64,000 nucleotides of DNA from Lachnospiraceae bacterium UBA1712 (GTDB lineage Bacteria > Bacillota > Clostridia > Lachnospirales > Lachnospiraceae), in the NCBI GenBank assembly GCA_002317175.1, contig DCJA01000017.1, positions 21,253 to 85,252 of the forward strand, read 5' to 3'. A program made the position numbers and the translations under genes. Below the pieces are notes generated by a model that saw only the letters and a list, made by a program, of their open reading frames with translations, was not told where the DNA came from and ran no database searches. Below, piece after piece: positions 45,524 to 54,990 of the stretch (position 1 is its first letter; each line of letters starts with the position of its first letter).

Positions 45524-46204
45524 CTACATGATTATATACCTGAAAATGGCCACAAAATGTATTGTAGCACCAGCTATTACAAACAGGTGAAATACAGAGT
45601 GAATAAAGCGTTTTGTACGGCCTCTTAGATATACAAACGCGCCAACAGTATATACTATTCCGCCCAGTACTATTAGTAACAGACAGGTAAACCCAAGAAC
45701 ATCGTACAATGGCTTAAGACCAAGAATAAGAATCCATCCTATTCCTATATAGCATATCATGGAAAATCTGTCATAATGCTCCAAATCAATAGCAGTAAAC
45801 ACAGTTGCAAGAATACACAAAGCCCATACAAGGGTATTAAGAGTCCACGCCCATATAGGGTGCGAAGGTCTTACTGCACACAGCAGAATCGGCATATAGG
45901 TACCGGCTATCATAAAATATATAAAGCAATGATTAAGTATCTGTAGTACCTTTTTGCCCATGTTTGGTGCCAGTCCATGATATACCGCTGATATAGTAAA
46001 TGATGTAACCATTGATATGCAGTAAACAGAGGAAGCTACGCCTTCCCAAATATCTTTATTTAATACTGAAAATACAATACACAAAATCAGACCAATAAAA
46101 GAAAAAGAAGCTCCCACAATAGCTGTGGTCATGTTAAATATCTCTTCTCCCTTGGTATAATCTGGCAAATCTCTGTATTTAAGTCTAATTCTCTTCTTGC
46201 TCAT
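45524..46204 (-). CDS. Hemolysin III / PAQR family membrane protein
   Basis: 226 residues, seven membrane helices. PAQR/HlyIII motif residues are visible: SAVYHGL (about 72-78), LNHCFIYFMIAGTY (about 90-103) and HSVFHLFVIAGATIHF near the end. Members are zinc-dependent hydrolase-fold membrane proteins; despite the name, haemolytic activity in this host is not implied. Downstream terminator present. Confidence 0.9.
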   Translation of the reverse strand: MSKKRIRLKYRDLPDYTKGEEIFNMTTAIVGASFSFIGLILCIVFSVLNKDIWEGVASSVYCISMVTSFTISAVYHGLAPNMGKKVLQILNHCFIYFMIAGTYMPILLCAVRPSHPIWAWTLNTLVWALCILATVFTAIDLEHYDRFSMICYIGIGWILILGLKPLYDVLGFTCLLLIVLGGIVYTVGAFVYLRGRTKRFIHSVFHLFVIAGATIHFVAIFRYIIM

Positions 46205-46282
46205 ACACTAATCCTTACATTTATATTTCAGTAGCAGTTCTTTAGTATTATTTCCATAGTATTGTTATTAAGAATTACTAGT

Positions 46283-48241
46283 TTAGTACTGCTTATTCTT
46301 AAGCCTATTCTCAAACTCAAACTTCATTAGTGGCTTGTCATATGCATAACCCTGAATATCATAACATCCCATAGACTTCAATTCATCTATCTGCTCGTAT
46401 TTTTCAACACCTTCTGCAATTACGCGTATATTCAGATCTTCTGTCATCTTTATGATATTTCTAAGAAGTGTTTTCTCCTGCTCATTAGCATAATCAACAA
46501 ACACCTTATCAATCTTTATGACATCAAACTTCACATCTTTAAGAAGCTTAATCGAAGAACTACCTGTTCCAAAATCATCAATTGCAACTGACAATCCATA
46601 ACCCTGTAGCGCCTTTACTACTCCAACAAGATACGACATAGGAAATTCATCCAAGGTCTCTGTAATCTCAATCTGAATCAGTTCCTTAGGTATTCTGTGC
46701 TTCTCAACAACTTTGGAAATAGCTTCTGCCAATATAGGATTGCCCAGATTCTTTCTGGAAAAATTAACAGAAACAGGTACTGGTTCAAAACCGGCTTCCA
46801 TCCACATCTTTATATCCATACATACTCTCTCAAGAATGTAGAAATCAAGATCACACACACTTCCATTCCTTTCCATAACTGGTACAAAATCCATAGGAGG
46901 AATAAGTGTATCTTCTTTTCTCCATCTCGCAAGTGCTTCGGCTCCACACATTGTATTAGTTCTAGAATCGATCTTTGGCTGATAGAATGGTTCAAATTCA
47001 TCATTTTGCAAAGCCAGTCTTGCATTCTCTTCCAGAATACGAACACCTTCGAGTTCTTTCACCAGTTCTTCATCCAGGAATACATATGGCTTATGTGCTA
47101 CATTCTTGGCATATACTACTGCTGTAGCGGTATTACTAATTATCTGTCCTGCAGCAATATTCTTCTTGTCAATCTCGTATCCACCGGCAATTGCTGCAAT
47201 ACTAATGCTTTCCTTTTTTCCGCAAAACTCTATTTCGATTGGTACCGCCTGAAGCAATTTCAGAAATTCATCCCTACGTGCTTTTTTTACTAATGCAACA
47301 TAGAAATTACCACCAAGCCTGCCAACTATTTCGTCCTTATTAAGATAATCCCTTATATATTGACCATAACTACGGATGACCTCATCGCCAACCTGCTTGC
47401 CATATTTATTATTGATATTGCTCATACGCACAATATCAAAATAATAAGCATCATAATCAGTTATATCAGCATGGTGAATTATTCTGTCTACCTCATAAAG
47501 ATATCCATAAGTATTTGGTAATCCTGAATTAAGATCAGTATTGGCTGCTTTACTTAATTCCTCATTCTGATCCATTAATGCAAACCAGAACAATGTTACC
47601 GAAGCAATCCAGCTGGCCAAATTTAAAAATGAAAATCCAGGAATTATAAACTGAATAATAGCAGCAACCACAGGCATTATACAGAATATAAATACAGACC
47701 ACCAAATCATCCTGTTCAGTAGTTTCCTGTGCTGAATTACAAATGTAAAAATCAGTGCCAGGTTAATCAAAGGCAGTATATAGCCAATGACATTCAGGCT
47801 TCCTCTCTGATAATGGTTGGAAGAATCAAAATAATATAACCATCTTCCAAACTGTGCAACAATTATCAAAGTCATCTGAACTGAAGGAATAACAAATCCA
47901 AGAAGTAGTCTCTTAGGGAGTTTATCGAACTTACCACCCTCCATAAACAGTGCTGTAAGATAATTTGTAAGCAGAAACATATTGGCTGCTGTAATCATAT
48001 ACAGCAGGAAATTAGTTATTCTAAGAATCCAAAGTGCTTTATCTCCTGCAACTCCTTCATACATATATGAAAATGCATCAGATATCATCAGCACAGCAAT
48101 GATAAACTGAATCTTCAACAATGTACTTTTCTTTCTAAATGAATGAAATCTAATAATCATTACAAAGAAAGCAAGCATAAGAGAAAATGATCCACAGGCC
48201 AGCAAAATATGAACTTGATATCTAGCTAGAAAATCCAGCAT
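46283..48241 (-). CDS. Membrane GGDEF-EAL protein, degenerate GGDEF
   Basis: 652 residues. About seven N-terminal membrane helices (1-225) with a loop WLYYFDSSNHYQRGSLNV shared with the HD-GYP protein at 51696. GGDEF fold (about 245-390) with RLGGNFYVALV instead of GGDEF, so no cyclase activity expected. EAL domain (about 405-645) has EALARW, SVNFSRKNLG, IEITETLDE, IDDFGTGSSS, IKIDKVF, AEGVE and QGYAYDKP, consistent with an active phosphodiesterase. Likely a membrane sensor controlling c-di-GMP breakdown. Confidence 0.9.
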   Translation of the reverse strand: MLDFLARYQVHILLACGSFSLMLAFFVMIIRFHSFRKKSTLLKIQFIIAVLMISDAFSYMYEGVAGDKALWILRITNFLLYMITAANMFLLTNYLTALFMEGGKFDKLPKRLLLGFVIPSVQMTLIIVAQFGRWLYYFDSSNHYQRGSLNVIGYILPLINLALIFTFVIQHRKLLNRMIWWSVFIFCIMPVVAAIIQFIIPGFSFLNLASWIASVTLFWFALMDQNEELSKAANTDLNSGLPNTYGYLYEVDRIIHHADITDYDAYYFDIVRMSNINNKYGKQVGDEVIRSYGQYIRDYLNKDEIVGRLGGNFYVALVKKARRDEFLKLLQAVPIEIEFCGKKESISIAAIAGGYEIDKKNIAAGQIISNTATAVVYAKNVAHKPYVFLDEELVKELEGVRILEENARLALQNDEFEPFYQPKIDSRTNTMCGAEALARWRKEDTLIPPMDFVPVMERNGSVCDLDFYILERVCMDIKMWMEAGFEPVPVSVNFSRKNLGNPILAEAISKVVEKHRIPKELIQIEITETLDEFPMSYLVGVVKALQGYGLSVAIDDFGTGSSSIKLLKDVKFDVIKIDKVFVDYANEQEKTLLRNIIKMTEDLNIRVIAEGVEKYEQIDELKSMGCYDIQGYAYDKPLMKFEFENRLKNKQY

Positions 48242-48310
48242 CTGTTAACCTCCAATTAACTCACTCCCACTTATTTTCATTATACCCTAATAAGGGGAGA
48301 AATCTCTATA

Positions 48311-48338
48311 AAAAAAACGCGAAATTAATCGCGTTTTT
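48311..48338 (-). terminator. Terminator of the GGDEF-GGDEF-EAL gene
   Basis: AAAAACGCGA and TCGCGTTTTT around a six-base loop; minus-strand T-run follows. Confidence 0.9.
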
Positions 48339-48354
48339 AATCTTACTGCATTTG

Positions 48355-51300
48355 TTAATATAGAGGATAATCATCCCCATTAATAACTGCTTTTGCCTGT
48401 TTTCCCCTAAAGCCGGTATCCTTTTCAACAATACCAAATCCAAGAGGCGATGAGGCATTAATAATCAAATCAAGTGATGACTCCTGTGTCTTAAGATGAG
48501 AAACCTTATCCAATGAGCCAAAACCAATAACAGAATCACCTTCACCAATCATATTAACCTTGGTGTGTGATATATCCAGATCAAGCTCACCGTTTCTACA
48601 GCCCAGCAGATACAGTTTCTGTCCGTTAAGTTTTATTTTATATTCACCAGAATATAATCTGACTTTACCAACACTATCATTGATACTACCTACACCACAT
48701 ACTTCAGTACCACTACCTTCAATAGCAAAATTAAAGTTATGGATATCTACGTTGATATTTCCATCAAAGCCGCCAACAACAACACCCTTATTAACTCTAA
48801 AGTCAGCTACAAATATAATATCCTTAATATTCACATTGATATCTCCTTTAAAGGAGCCAATACCTATTGCTTCAATCGCTGCAACATTAAGCTTAAAGCC
48901 ACCTGAAAGAACTGTTATTTCAGAATTAGTACCAATAACTCCTCCACCAATTCCGGTACATATCTCTCCATCCACACTGATATTGATTAAGCCAGATCCG
49001 TTGAATATCATCTGTCCAAATTCACTTTCTGAATTTGCACCAATACCATAACAGTTATGCCCCTTGGCATATATATCAAGATTACCTGGTCCTTTGATAG
49101 TTAATGAACTGCCCTCTGGAACATGAATACCCTTGGCATTAAACCTGTTAACTCCCTCCAAATAGAGGACAAGATTCGAGTTCTCTCCAATATCGATACA
49201 AGGCTCATCATCAACTGAATTAAGACATACATTGCTTAGCGTCATACGGCAATCAACATTATCTTTAATTCTAACGACCATATCTGCAGTATATTCAGCA
49301 TTACCCATCAGCTTAACTCTTTCAGCTGACACATTGATCTTGGAATAATCTTCCATCGCAAGATGCACAACAGACAAATCTCCCTCAGTTGAAGCCGTAT
49401 ATATCATACGCTGGTTGCCTGTAACCTTCAGATTCTCATCTATAATAATCTTCTTTATATCTTCTGCGATTGAATCAATTGCCTCGTATTCTGGTCTTGC
49501 TGTAAAGAAGCCCTGAATCATATCAACACCAAGCCTGATTACAGTTTTTAATTCGCTTTCAGTCTCAACACCCTCTGCAAGTATCTGCATATCATTTTCA
49601 CGTGCAAACGATATGATACTATTAACAAAGAACTGCTTCTTTGCATTTCTATCAATACCAGTAATAAGTAGTCTGTCTAATTTGACTACCTGAGGCATAT
49701 ATCTTAGCAGACTATTTGTATTTGAACAGCCACTGCCATAATCGTCTATTGCAAGGTTGAAACCATCCTTATCTCTTCTAAGATTTATGAGAGAAAGCGC
49801 TTCATCATCAATCTCTCTCTGCTCAGTAATCTCAATCACCATTCTTTCAAACAGTTCACCATACTTTTCCCTTAGCAGATTATAATCTCCATCCTTTAGC
49901 ATATATCCAGGAATTGAATTGATAAAAATTCTTCTGTTTTCTGGTATACAGTTTGTCTTTAATACTTTCTCCAACACATTAAAGAAGGTATATTTCTCAA
50001 TATCATACAGACGTTTACTATGCTCTGCATACTTAAGTATTTTTAACGGTGAAATAGGTGTATCTGTTTTGGATCTCATAAGAGATTCATAGGCTACAAT
50101 TTCTCCATCTTTTGCAGATACAATTGGCTGTAAAGCATAGTTGAACAGATTGTTGTCCAAAATATCCTTAACAAGCATTTCCTCCTGTGTATCAAACTCC
50201 TGATCATCTGAAACACTGTCTGTCTTTCTACGATCTTCTTTTTCAGTCTGCTTTGCATAGAGAGCATCGTTTACCAGTTCCTCTGAACTAGTCTTATCAT
50301 CATTATCAATAAAATATCTACCCAGATTAACCTTGAGAGAATAATCCCTGTTAGCAAATTCGTATGCGCTTCCAATACCATCTGTTAACTCATCAACAAA
50401 CTGACTGATACGCTCATCCTCTGGACCGTTGCACTCAATGGCTACCGCAAATTCATCACTGCCCAGATGTCCGATAAAATCTCTGCCCTTCAGACATGAC
50501 TTGATAACTCTTGATAAAGTCTTGATTGCAAGGTTGCCTTCAGTATAGCCATAGGCCATATTGATATTGCTTAATCTGTCAACATCAGTTGCAATAAGAC
50601 AAATAACACTGTTATCTTTTGCCACTGACTTTCTGAAAGTATCCAGCTCATCAATAAAGCCACGATAGTTAAAGAGTCCAGTCATATCATCCCAGATGTC
50701 TTCGCTCTTGAGCAGTTTCTTGTTCTCATACATCTTTTTATCAGCTACAGTAAGACATACATTACCATCATCTCCTGCATTATGTCTGACAATACCATAA
50801 GATATTCTGAGTTCATTCTTTATTAAGTCTGAGTTGATGTCCTCAAATATACACTTCAATCCCGCTTCATCAACACTCCTGCTTATAACTACAAACTCAT
50901 CTCCACCGAATCTGTACATAATACAGCCCTTAGGCAACTTATCCTTAACAGTATCAGCAATGGTCACCAGTACTTCATCTCCTCTGTCATGACCATACTT
51001 ATCATTAATAAGTTTGAAATTATCTACATCGATAAGTACTATATAGTAATCTTTATCAGCTAAGTCAGCCATATCGAAATTAAGATTGTGTCTAAGAAGA
51101 AGCTGGGTCAGATTATCTTTTTTATAAGTCTGAACTACAAAATAATAATAGAATACAGCTAACACAACACAATAGATATTATTAGCCTGAGAAGCCTGTG
51201 AGAAAACAGACATCACAAATACAGCAACTATCAACAGATGAATTGCTGCATAAGAAAAAATGCGATCAGCTTTTGTCTTAATTAATGCTTTGGAAATAAT

Positions 51301-51555
51301 ATAGACTAGAACTACAACACTGCTTCGTGCAAGCAGTTCAATTATCAGAACTGAATTCTCAAGTATGGAATTAACACTAAAGCTTTTGAACTCATATGAA
51401 TTACTAATCAAAATAAGAACAGAACAGACTATAATTGCTATCTGAAAATTAATTCTGATATTTTTTGAAAATGCGCGATCCTTATATACAAAATAAAGTG
51501 TAGTAAGCGCAAGAAGCATACCTATCCAGTTAAACCCCAAAAGAATGTTTAGCAT
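48355..51555 (-). CDS. Membrane GGDEF-GGDEF-EAL protein with repetitive beta-rich C-terminal domain
   Basis: 1066 residues. Five or six membrane helices (about 5-130). First GGDEF (about 160-285) with RFGGDEFVVIS, an intact active site. Second (about 290-440) with HLGSDEFAVAIE, close to consensus. EAL-like domain (about 470-705) with ESLMRS in place of EAL, then IAIDDYGSGCSN and AEGVETESE. The last 350 residues (about 715-1066) are strand-rich, with repeated motifs of the type GIGSFKGDINVNI, VVGGFDGNINVDI and VIGTNSEITV, resembling a solenoid or carbohydrate-binding fold, which is rare on such enzymes. Because it follows cytoplasmic domains, this tail should be intracellular. Confidence 0.88.
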   Translation of the reverse strand: MLNILLGFNWIGMLLALTTLYFVYKDRAFSKNIRINFQIAIIVCSVLILISNSYEFKSFSVNSILENSVLIIELLARSSVVVLVYIISKALIKTKADRIFSYAAIHLLIVAVFVMSVFSQASQANNIYCVVLAVFYYYFVVQTYKKDNLTQLLLRHNLNFDMADLADKDYYIVLIDVDNFKLINDKYGHDRGDEVLVTIADTVKDKLPKGCIMYRFGGDEFVVISRSVDEAGLKCIFEDINSDLIKNELRISYGIVRHNAGDDGNVCLTVADKKMYENKKLLKSEDIWDDMTGLFNYRGFIDELDTFRKSVAKDNSVICLIATDVDRLSNINMAYGYTEGNLAIKTLSRVIKSCLKGRDFIGHLGSDEFAVAIECNGPEDERISQFVDELTDGIGSAYEFANRDYSLKVNLGRYFIDNDDKTSSEELVNDALYAKQTEKEDRRKTDSVSDDQEFDTQEEMLVKDILDNNLFNYALQPIVSAKDGEIVAYESLMRSKTDTPISPLKILKYAEHSKRLYDIEKYTFFNVLEKVLKTNCIPENRRIFINSIPGYMLKDGDYNLLREKYGELFERMVIEITEQREIDDEALSLINLRRDKDGFNLAIDDYGSGCSNTNSLLRYMPQVVKLDRLLITGIDRNAKKQFFVNSIISFARENDMQILAEGVETESELKTVIRLGVDMIQGFFTARPEYEAIDSIAEDIKKIIIDENLKVTGNQRMIYTASTEGDLSVVHLAMEDYSKINVSAERVKLMGNAEYTADMVVRIKDNVDCRMTLSNVCLNSVDDEPCIDIGENSNLVLYLEGVNRFNAKGIHVPEGSSLTIKGPGNLDIYAKGHNCYGIGANSESEFGQMIFNGSGLINISVDGEICTGIGGGVIGTNSEITVLSGGFKLNVAAIEAIGIGSFKGDINVNIKDIIFVADFRVNKGVVVGGFDGNINVDIHNFNFAIEGSGTEVCGVGSINDSVGKVRLYSGEYKIKLNGQKLYLLGCRNGELDLDISHTKVNMIGEGDSVIGFGSLDKVSHLKTQESSLDLIINASSPLGFGIVEKDTGFRGKQAKAVINGDDYPLY

Positions 51556-51695
51556 AGTTTTAAAAACCCCTAATAATAATTATTTATATACTCCCCACAG
51601 TACAAAAAATTTAACATATCTATTTTATACTATTAACGCTCACTACTCAATACATCAAATCCGATTCTGCAAAAACGGACCTAATTATTAACAAA

Positions 51696-54527
51696 TTAGC
51701 TATTAATAATGTGTATATCGGTCATTGCGACCTGATCTCCTGTAAGTACCATATATACTTTATCAATATCTTCAGGAAGAATAATCGTATCATAAAGTTC
51801 TATTCCTGCATCACTAGTTCTAATGCTAATGGTATTATCATTTCGTTCGAGAGTGACACAACAATCTACTCCTGCTTTATTCTGTTCCTTCCAGTTTTTC
51901 CAATTCTTAAAAGCTGTTGTCATATTTACAACTCTGTCATTATTGACATCGCTGTCCTCACTCCAGCTTTCACCATCCAGTCTCACAAGAGCATACTCTC
52001 TATAATTTACACCATTGATTTTTTTATCATCAGAAGAATACAACACTACAAATGGACAATGCCAGATCAATCGTGCTGTAGGAAGACTCATAGAGTGGAA
52101 TCTAATCTCATGCTTTCCTGTAACCTCAATAGCCTGAGAATTATTGACTCTCCATGCTGCGACCTCAAAATTAGGAATATCCCCTTCTGGTCCAATTGCA
52201 TAAGATACCTCTTCAGCGATACGTGGAATCTCATCTCTATTTATAATAGTTTCAGTATCCTTCTCAATTGACTCTATTTCAACATCGCAGTTCTCACCAG
52301 TGATGGCAGCATAGGAGTATCTTATACTATCCTCGAGAGCCACAATGTATTCAAACTCCTGATATTTATTCTTCATCCTTATTCTGAGATGATCCTTAAA
52401 TTTAGCAAGTTCATATACCACATCCATACCTTCATTGCAGGATGTTGCAAAAGCCTTAGGATTAATCATGATAACAGGACTGCGGGTTTCCTTATATTTT
52501 CTTATTACTCCCTCAGTCACCTTACCATCTGCTCTGATTGTTATATTCTCTGTATAATGCATTTCCTTAATCTGATTTTCTTTTACATGAATCTTTGAAT
52601 CAAATGAATCATATATGATTAAGCTTGGCATAGAATATAAACTTTTATTCTTATCGCGTGTCTTAAAATGAAGCTTTATAGTAAGTGGGATTGAGATAAT
52701 CCACCAGCCCTCTGTAAAATCAGAAAGATAGTCCTCAAATCTGAATTCAGATTGTATATCCACATTGGCAGCATCTATTTTTTCCCTCATTGAATACTCA
52801 AAATCCTGATCAATGAGTGTGATCATATGCTTGGCAAACTCGGGATCAAACTGAGTTCCGCTACCAATAACCATCTGCTCTCTTACCTGCTGTTGAGGAA
52901 TTATATCACGATAACTACGCTTCGATGTCATTGCATCATATGCATCTGCTACAGCAATAATTCTAGCCAGAACAGGTATATCGCTGCCTTTTAATCCATC
53001 AGGATAACCTCTGCCGTCAAAACGTTCATGATGATGGTGCGCACCAACTCTAAGATATGGTAATCTGTCAATCTTGGTTAATATCTGCATACCATATACC
53101 GGATGCTGCTTAATCTGATTATATTCTTCTTCTGTAAGTTTCCCCTCTTTATTGATAATGGAATTATCTATTCCTATCTTACCTACATCATGAAGCATTC
53201 CGGCAAAATATACTTTCTCACATTCTTCTTCTGAAAGGCCTGCCATCTGAGCTATTTTTTTAGAATATTTAGCTACTCTTAATGAATGTCCGTGAGTATA
53301 CCCGTCCTTAGCATCTATAGCTCCTGCGAGAGCTTCCGCTGTCTGAACAAACAACTCCTTCATCTCATCAGCATGCTCCTGAAGTAGCTGTGCCTCTTCC
53401 ATCATCTTCTGCTGTTTAATCAGATCGTTAACATTTTGTATAGCAAAAACTACTGTAATAGCATTACCTTCATCATCTCTTTCAGATACAATAATACTGG
53501 TCCTAAGCCACTCCTTATTACCTATCCCCTTTCCATCAGCAAAACAGCTATTTGTATTCTTTAACCTGTCCTGAATCGTAAAGTAATTGTACAGGCTCTC
53601 CATAGCACTTATATCGTCTTCTAAAAACATTGCTCTGGGAAGCTTGCCGAGACATTCCTTGGCGCTAGTAAACTGCGAGCAGAACTCCGACACCTCTTTT
53701 GGAGCTTTTATCTCCTTAAATGTATCATTTATCAGATCCACGCTGTACATAATGTTATATATATCCGAAAGAGCCAGTATTGTTTTCATATTATTGGCAA
53801 TCTCTTTGTTGGAATGATTGAGTGCATCATTAATCTCGCTTATCGCATCAGACATCTCATAAGCCTTCTGTCTGTCCAGACACACCTCAATATACATAAC
53901 CCATGCACCTATTGTAATACCAGCCAGCAGATAAGAGCCGCCAAATACTATCTGCAAAAAAGCACATATAATTGATGGAGAAAGTGCAAATAAGCATTTA
54001 ACAGCAGCCACTTTTTCTCTGTCTTTAATGATATGGTAGATAATACTAATGATAATAAACAGGTAATATAGATATGATATCAGAGCCTGTAATACGAATA
54101 TTGAACCTCTATGATAATGTGAAGCCTCATCAATATAATATAACCAGCCTGTCCATCTGTTAATGATACATATTGGAATAATAGCTATTGCCGGCAATGA
54201 ACTCAGTCTAATCTTATAAGTATTATCTATTAATTTGCTATTAATCTGACGCAATGCAAATACAAACCAATACATACTTGTAAAGGTCATTAATACAACA
54301 GACAATGCATATATCCAGAAAACCAGTTCACAGTTCCACTCAACCAGTTCAAGTTCAACCATTCTAACTGGTATATTAACAAGCAGAAACAATATCAAAG
54401 CTACAACAAATCTCATAAAGAAATTCATATTGTTCTTCTTCAAATATACACATTTATATCCTAATAAAAGGCCCATAACAGCCAGTAAATATTCAACAGT
54501 CATTAATTGTGCTACATTAATTCCCAT
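51696..54527 (-). CDS. Membrane HD-GYP protein with PAS-like linker and unknown C-terminal domain
   Basis: 943 residues. About seven N-terminal membrane helices (1-220) containing WLYYIDEASHYHRGSIFV, shared with the protein at 46283. A PAS-like region (about 235-390). The HD-GYP domain (about 405-570) has HGHSLRVAKYS, HDVGKIGI and the HHHHERFDGRGYPDG GYP signature, with all metal His/Asp visible, and RIIAVADAYDAMTS. HD-GYP proteins hydrolyse c-di-GMP to pGpG/GMP. The C-terminal 340 residues are beta-rich and unlike any domain I know. A TATAAT with a 16-base-spaced TTTGTT precedes it (weak). Confidence 0.9.
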   Translation of the reverse strand: MGINVAQLMTVEYLLAVMGLLLGYKCVYLKKNNMNFFMRFVVALILFLLVNIPVRMVELELVEWNCELVFWIYALSVVLMTFTSMYWFVFALRQINSKLIDNTYKIRLSSLPAIAIIPICIINRWTGWLYYIDEASHYHRGSIFVLQALISYLYYLFIIISIIYHIIKDREKVAAVKCLFALSPSIICAFLQIVFGGSYLLAGITIGAWVMYIEVCLDRQKAYEMSDAISEINDALNHSNKEIANNMKTILALSDIYNIMYSVDLINDTFKEIKAPKEVSEFCSQFTSAKECLGKLPRAMFLEDDISAMESLYNYFTIQDRLKNTNSCFADGKGIGNKEWLRTSIIVSERDDEGNAITVVFAIQNVNDLIKQQKMMEEAQLLQEHADEMKELFVQTAEALAGAIDAKDGYTHGHSLRVAKYSKKIAQMAGLSEEECEKVYFAGMLHDVGKIGIDNSIINKEGKLTEEEYNQIKQHPVYGMQILTKIDRLPYLRVGAHHHHERFDGRGYPDGLKGSDIPVLARIIAVADAYDAMTSKRSYRDIIPQQQVREQMVIGSGTQFDPEFAKHMITLIDQDFEYSMREKIDAANVDIQSEFRFEDYLSDFTEGWWIISIPLTIKLHFKTRDKNKSLYSMPSLIIYDSFDSKIHVKENQIKEMHYTENITIRADGKVTEGVIRKYKETRSPVIMINPKAFATSCNEGMDVVYELAKFKDHLRIRMKNKYQEFEYIVALEDSIRYSYAAITGENCDVEIESIEKDTETIINRDEIPRIAEEVSYAIGPEGDIPNFEVAAWRVNNSQAIEVTGKHEIRFHSMSLPTARLIWHCPFVVLYSSDDKKINGVNYREYALVRLDGESWSEDSDVNNDRVVNMTTAFKNWKNWKEQNKAGVDCCVTLERNDNTISIRTSDAGIELYDTIILPEDIDKVYMVLTGDQVAMTDIHIINS

Positions 54528-54611
54528 ATAAATACCCTCACATAAGCATAAAAACAGTAATTATACTTATTTTAGCTCAAAAACAAATCCATAATAAGTA
54601 TTTCAAAATAC

Positions 54612-54637
54612 AAAAAAAGCGTGAAAAATCACGCTTT
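54612..54637 (-). terminator. Hairpin terminator, minus strand
   Basis: AAAGCGTGA and TCACGCTTT around AAAA, with seven minus-strand Ts. It lies upstream of the HD-GYP gene and downstream of no recognised gene, so it implies a minus-strand transcript from about 54640-54790. Confidence 0.8.
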
Positions 54638-54790
54638 ACAGACTTATAATATTATAAATAAAGCAACCTTTCATTGAGTATTCAGCAAAAAACAAGAAAT
54701 CTATAGTTCTTTAAAAAGAACTATCAAAACATAGATTTTTCGTCCACTTACTCCATAATCTCATTGCCTATCACTACTCTTCCAGATACC

Positions 54791-54823
54791 AAAAAAGTCA
54801 ACAAACATTAATGTTTGCTGACT
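54791..54823 (-). terminator. Terminator of tRNA-Thr
   Basis: Minus strand AGTCAGCAAACAT and ATGTTTGTTGACT nearly perfect hairpin, then six Ts; 15 bases past the tRNA 3' end. Confidence 0.92.
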
Positions 54824-54837
54824 CCTTGATACACAAC

Positions 54838-54910
54838 AGCTGATAACGGGAATCGGACCCGTGACCTCCGCACTACCAATGCGACGCACTACCTACTGTG
54901 CTATATCAGC
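54838..54910 (-). tRNA. tRNA-Thr(GGT)
   Basis: 73 bases, acceptor GCTGATA/TATCAGC, D arm with AGCACAGTAGGTAGTGC, anticodon loop TTGGTAG (GGT) on stem TCGCA/TGCGG (one wobble pair), T loop GGTCCGATTCC. CCA is not encoded. Confidence 0.95.
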
Positions 54911-54916
54911 CTATAA

Positions 54917-54944
54917 CAAATCGGTGAGCTTTTGCTCACCGACT
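54917..54944 (-). terminator. Hairpin at the end of the RND gene / start of tRNA-Thr transcript
   Basis: TCGGTGAGC and GCTCACCGA around four A/T bases. The tail is only weakly T-rich (ATTTGTTAT). Most likely terminates the RND gene; the predicted tRNA start falls inside it. Confidence 0.55.
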
Positions 54945-54945
54945 T

Positions 54946-54974
54946 ATCTTATCAAATACATGTTTTTCTGTCAA
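54946..54974 (-). promoter_or_regulatory. Promoter of tRNA-Thr
   Basis: Minus strand TTGACA (54969-54974), 17 bases, TAAGAT (54946-54951), about 30 bases before the tRNA 5' end. Confidence 0.7.
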
Positions 54975-54990
54975 TGAATATGACCATTTA

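Larger units (their letters stand above)
54528..54837. other. Gene-free region between HD-GYP gene and tRNA-Thr
   Basis: 310 bases with two terminators (54612-54637 and 54791-54823) and a compound inverted repeat at 54696-54741 (AAATCTA/TAGATTT outside, TAGTTCTTT/AAAGAACTA inside). No ORF of credible size. The piece between the terminators could hold a small RNA (see findings). Confidence 0.5.

Noticed and set aside
45524..46204. Hemolysin or virulence role
   Set aside because: HlyIII/PAQR is a broadly distributed housekeeping-like membrane family; the name alone is not evidence.
46697..47293. 198-codon plus-strand frame
   Set aside because: Shadow of the GGDEF-EAL gene, Ser/Cys/Ile-rich as expected for antisense reading.
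51711..52271. 186-codon plus-strand frame
   Set aside because: Shadow of the HD-GYP gene; no start signals.
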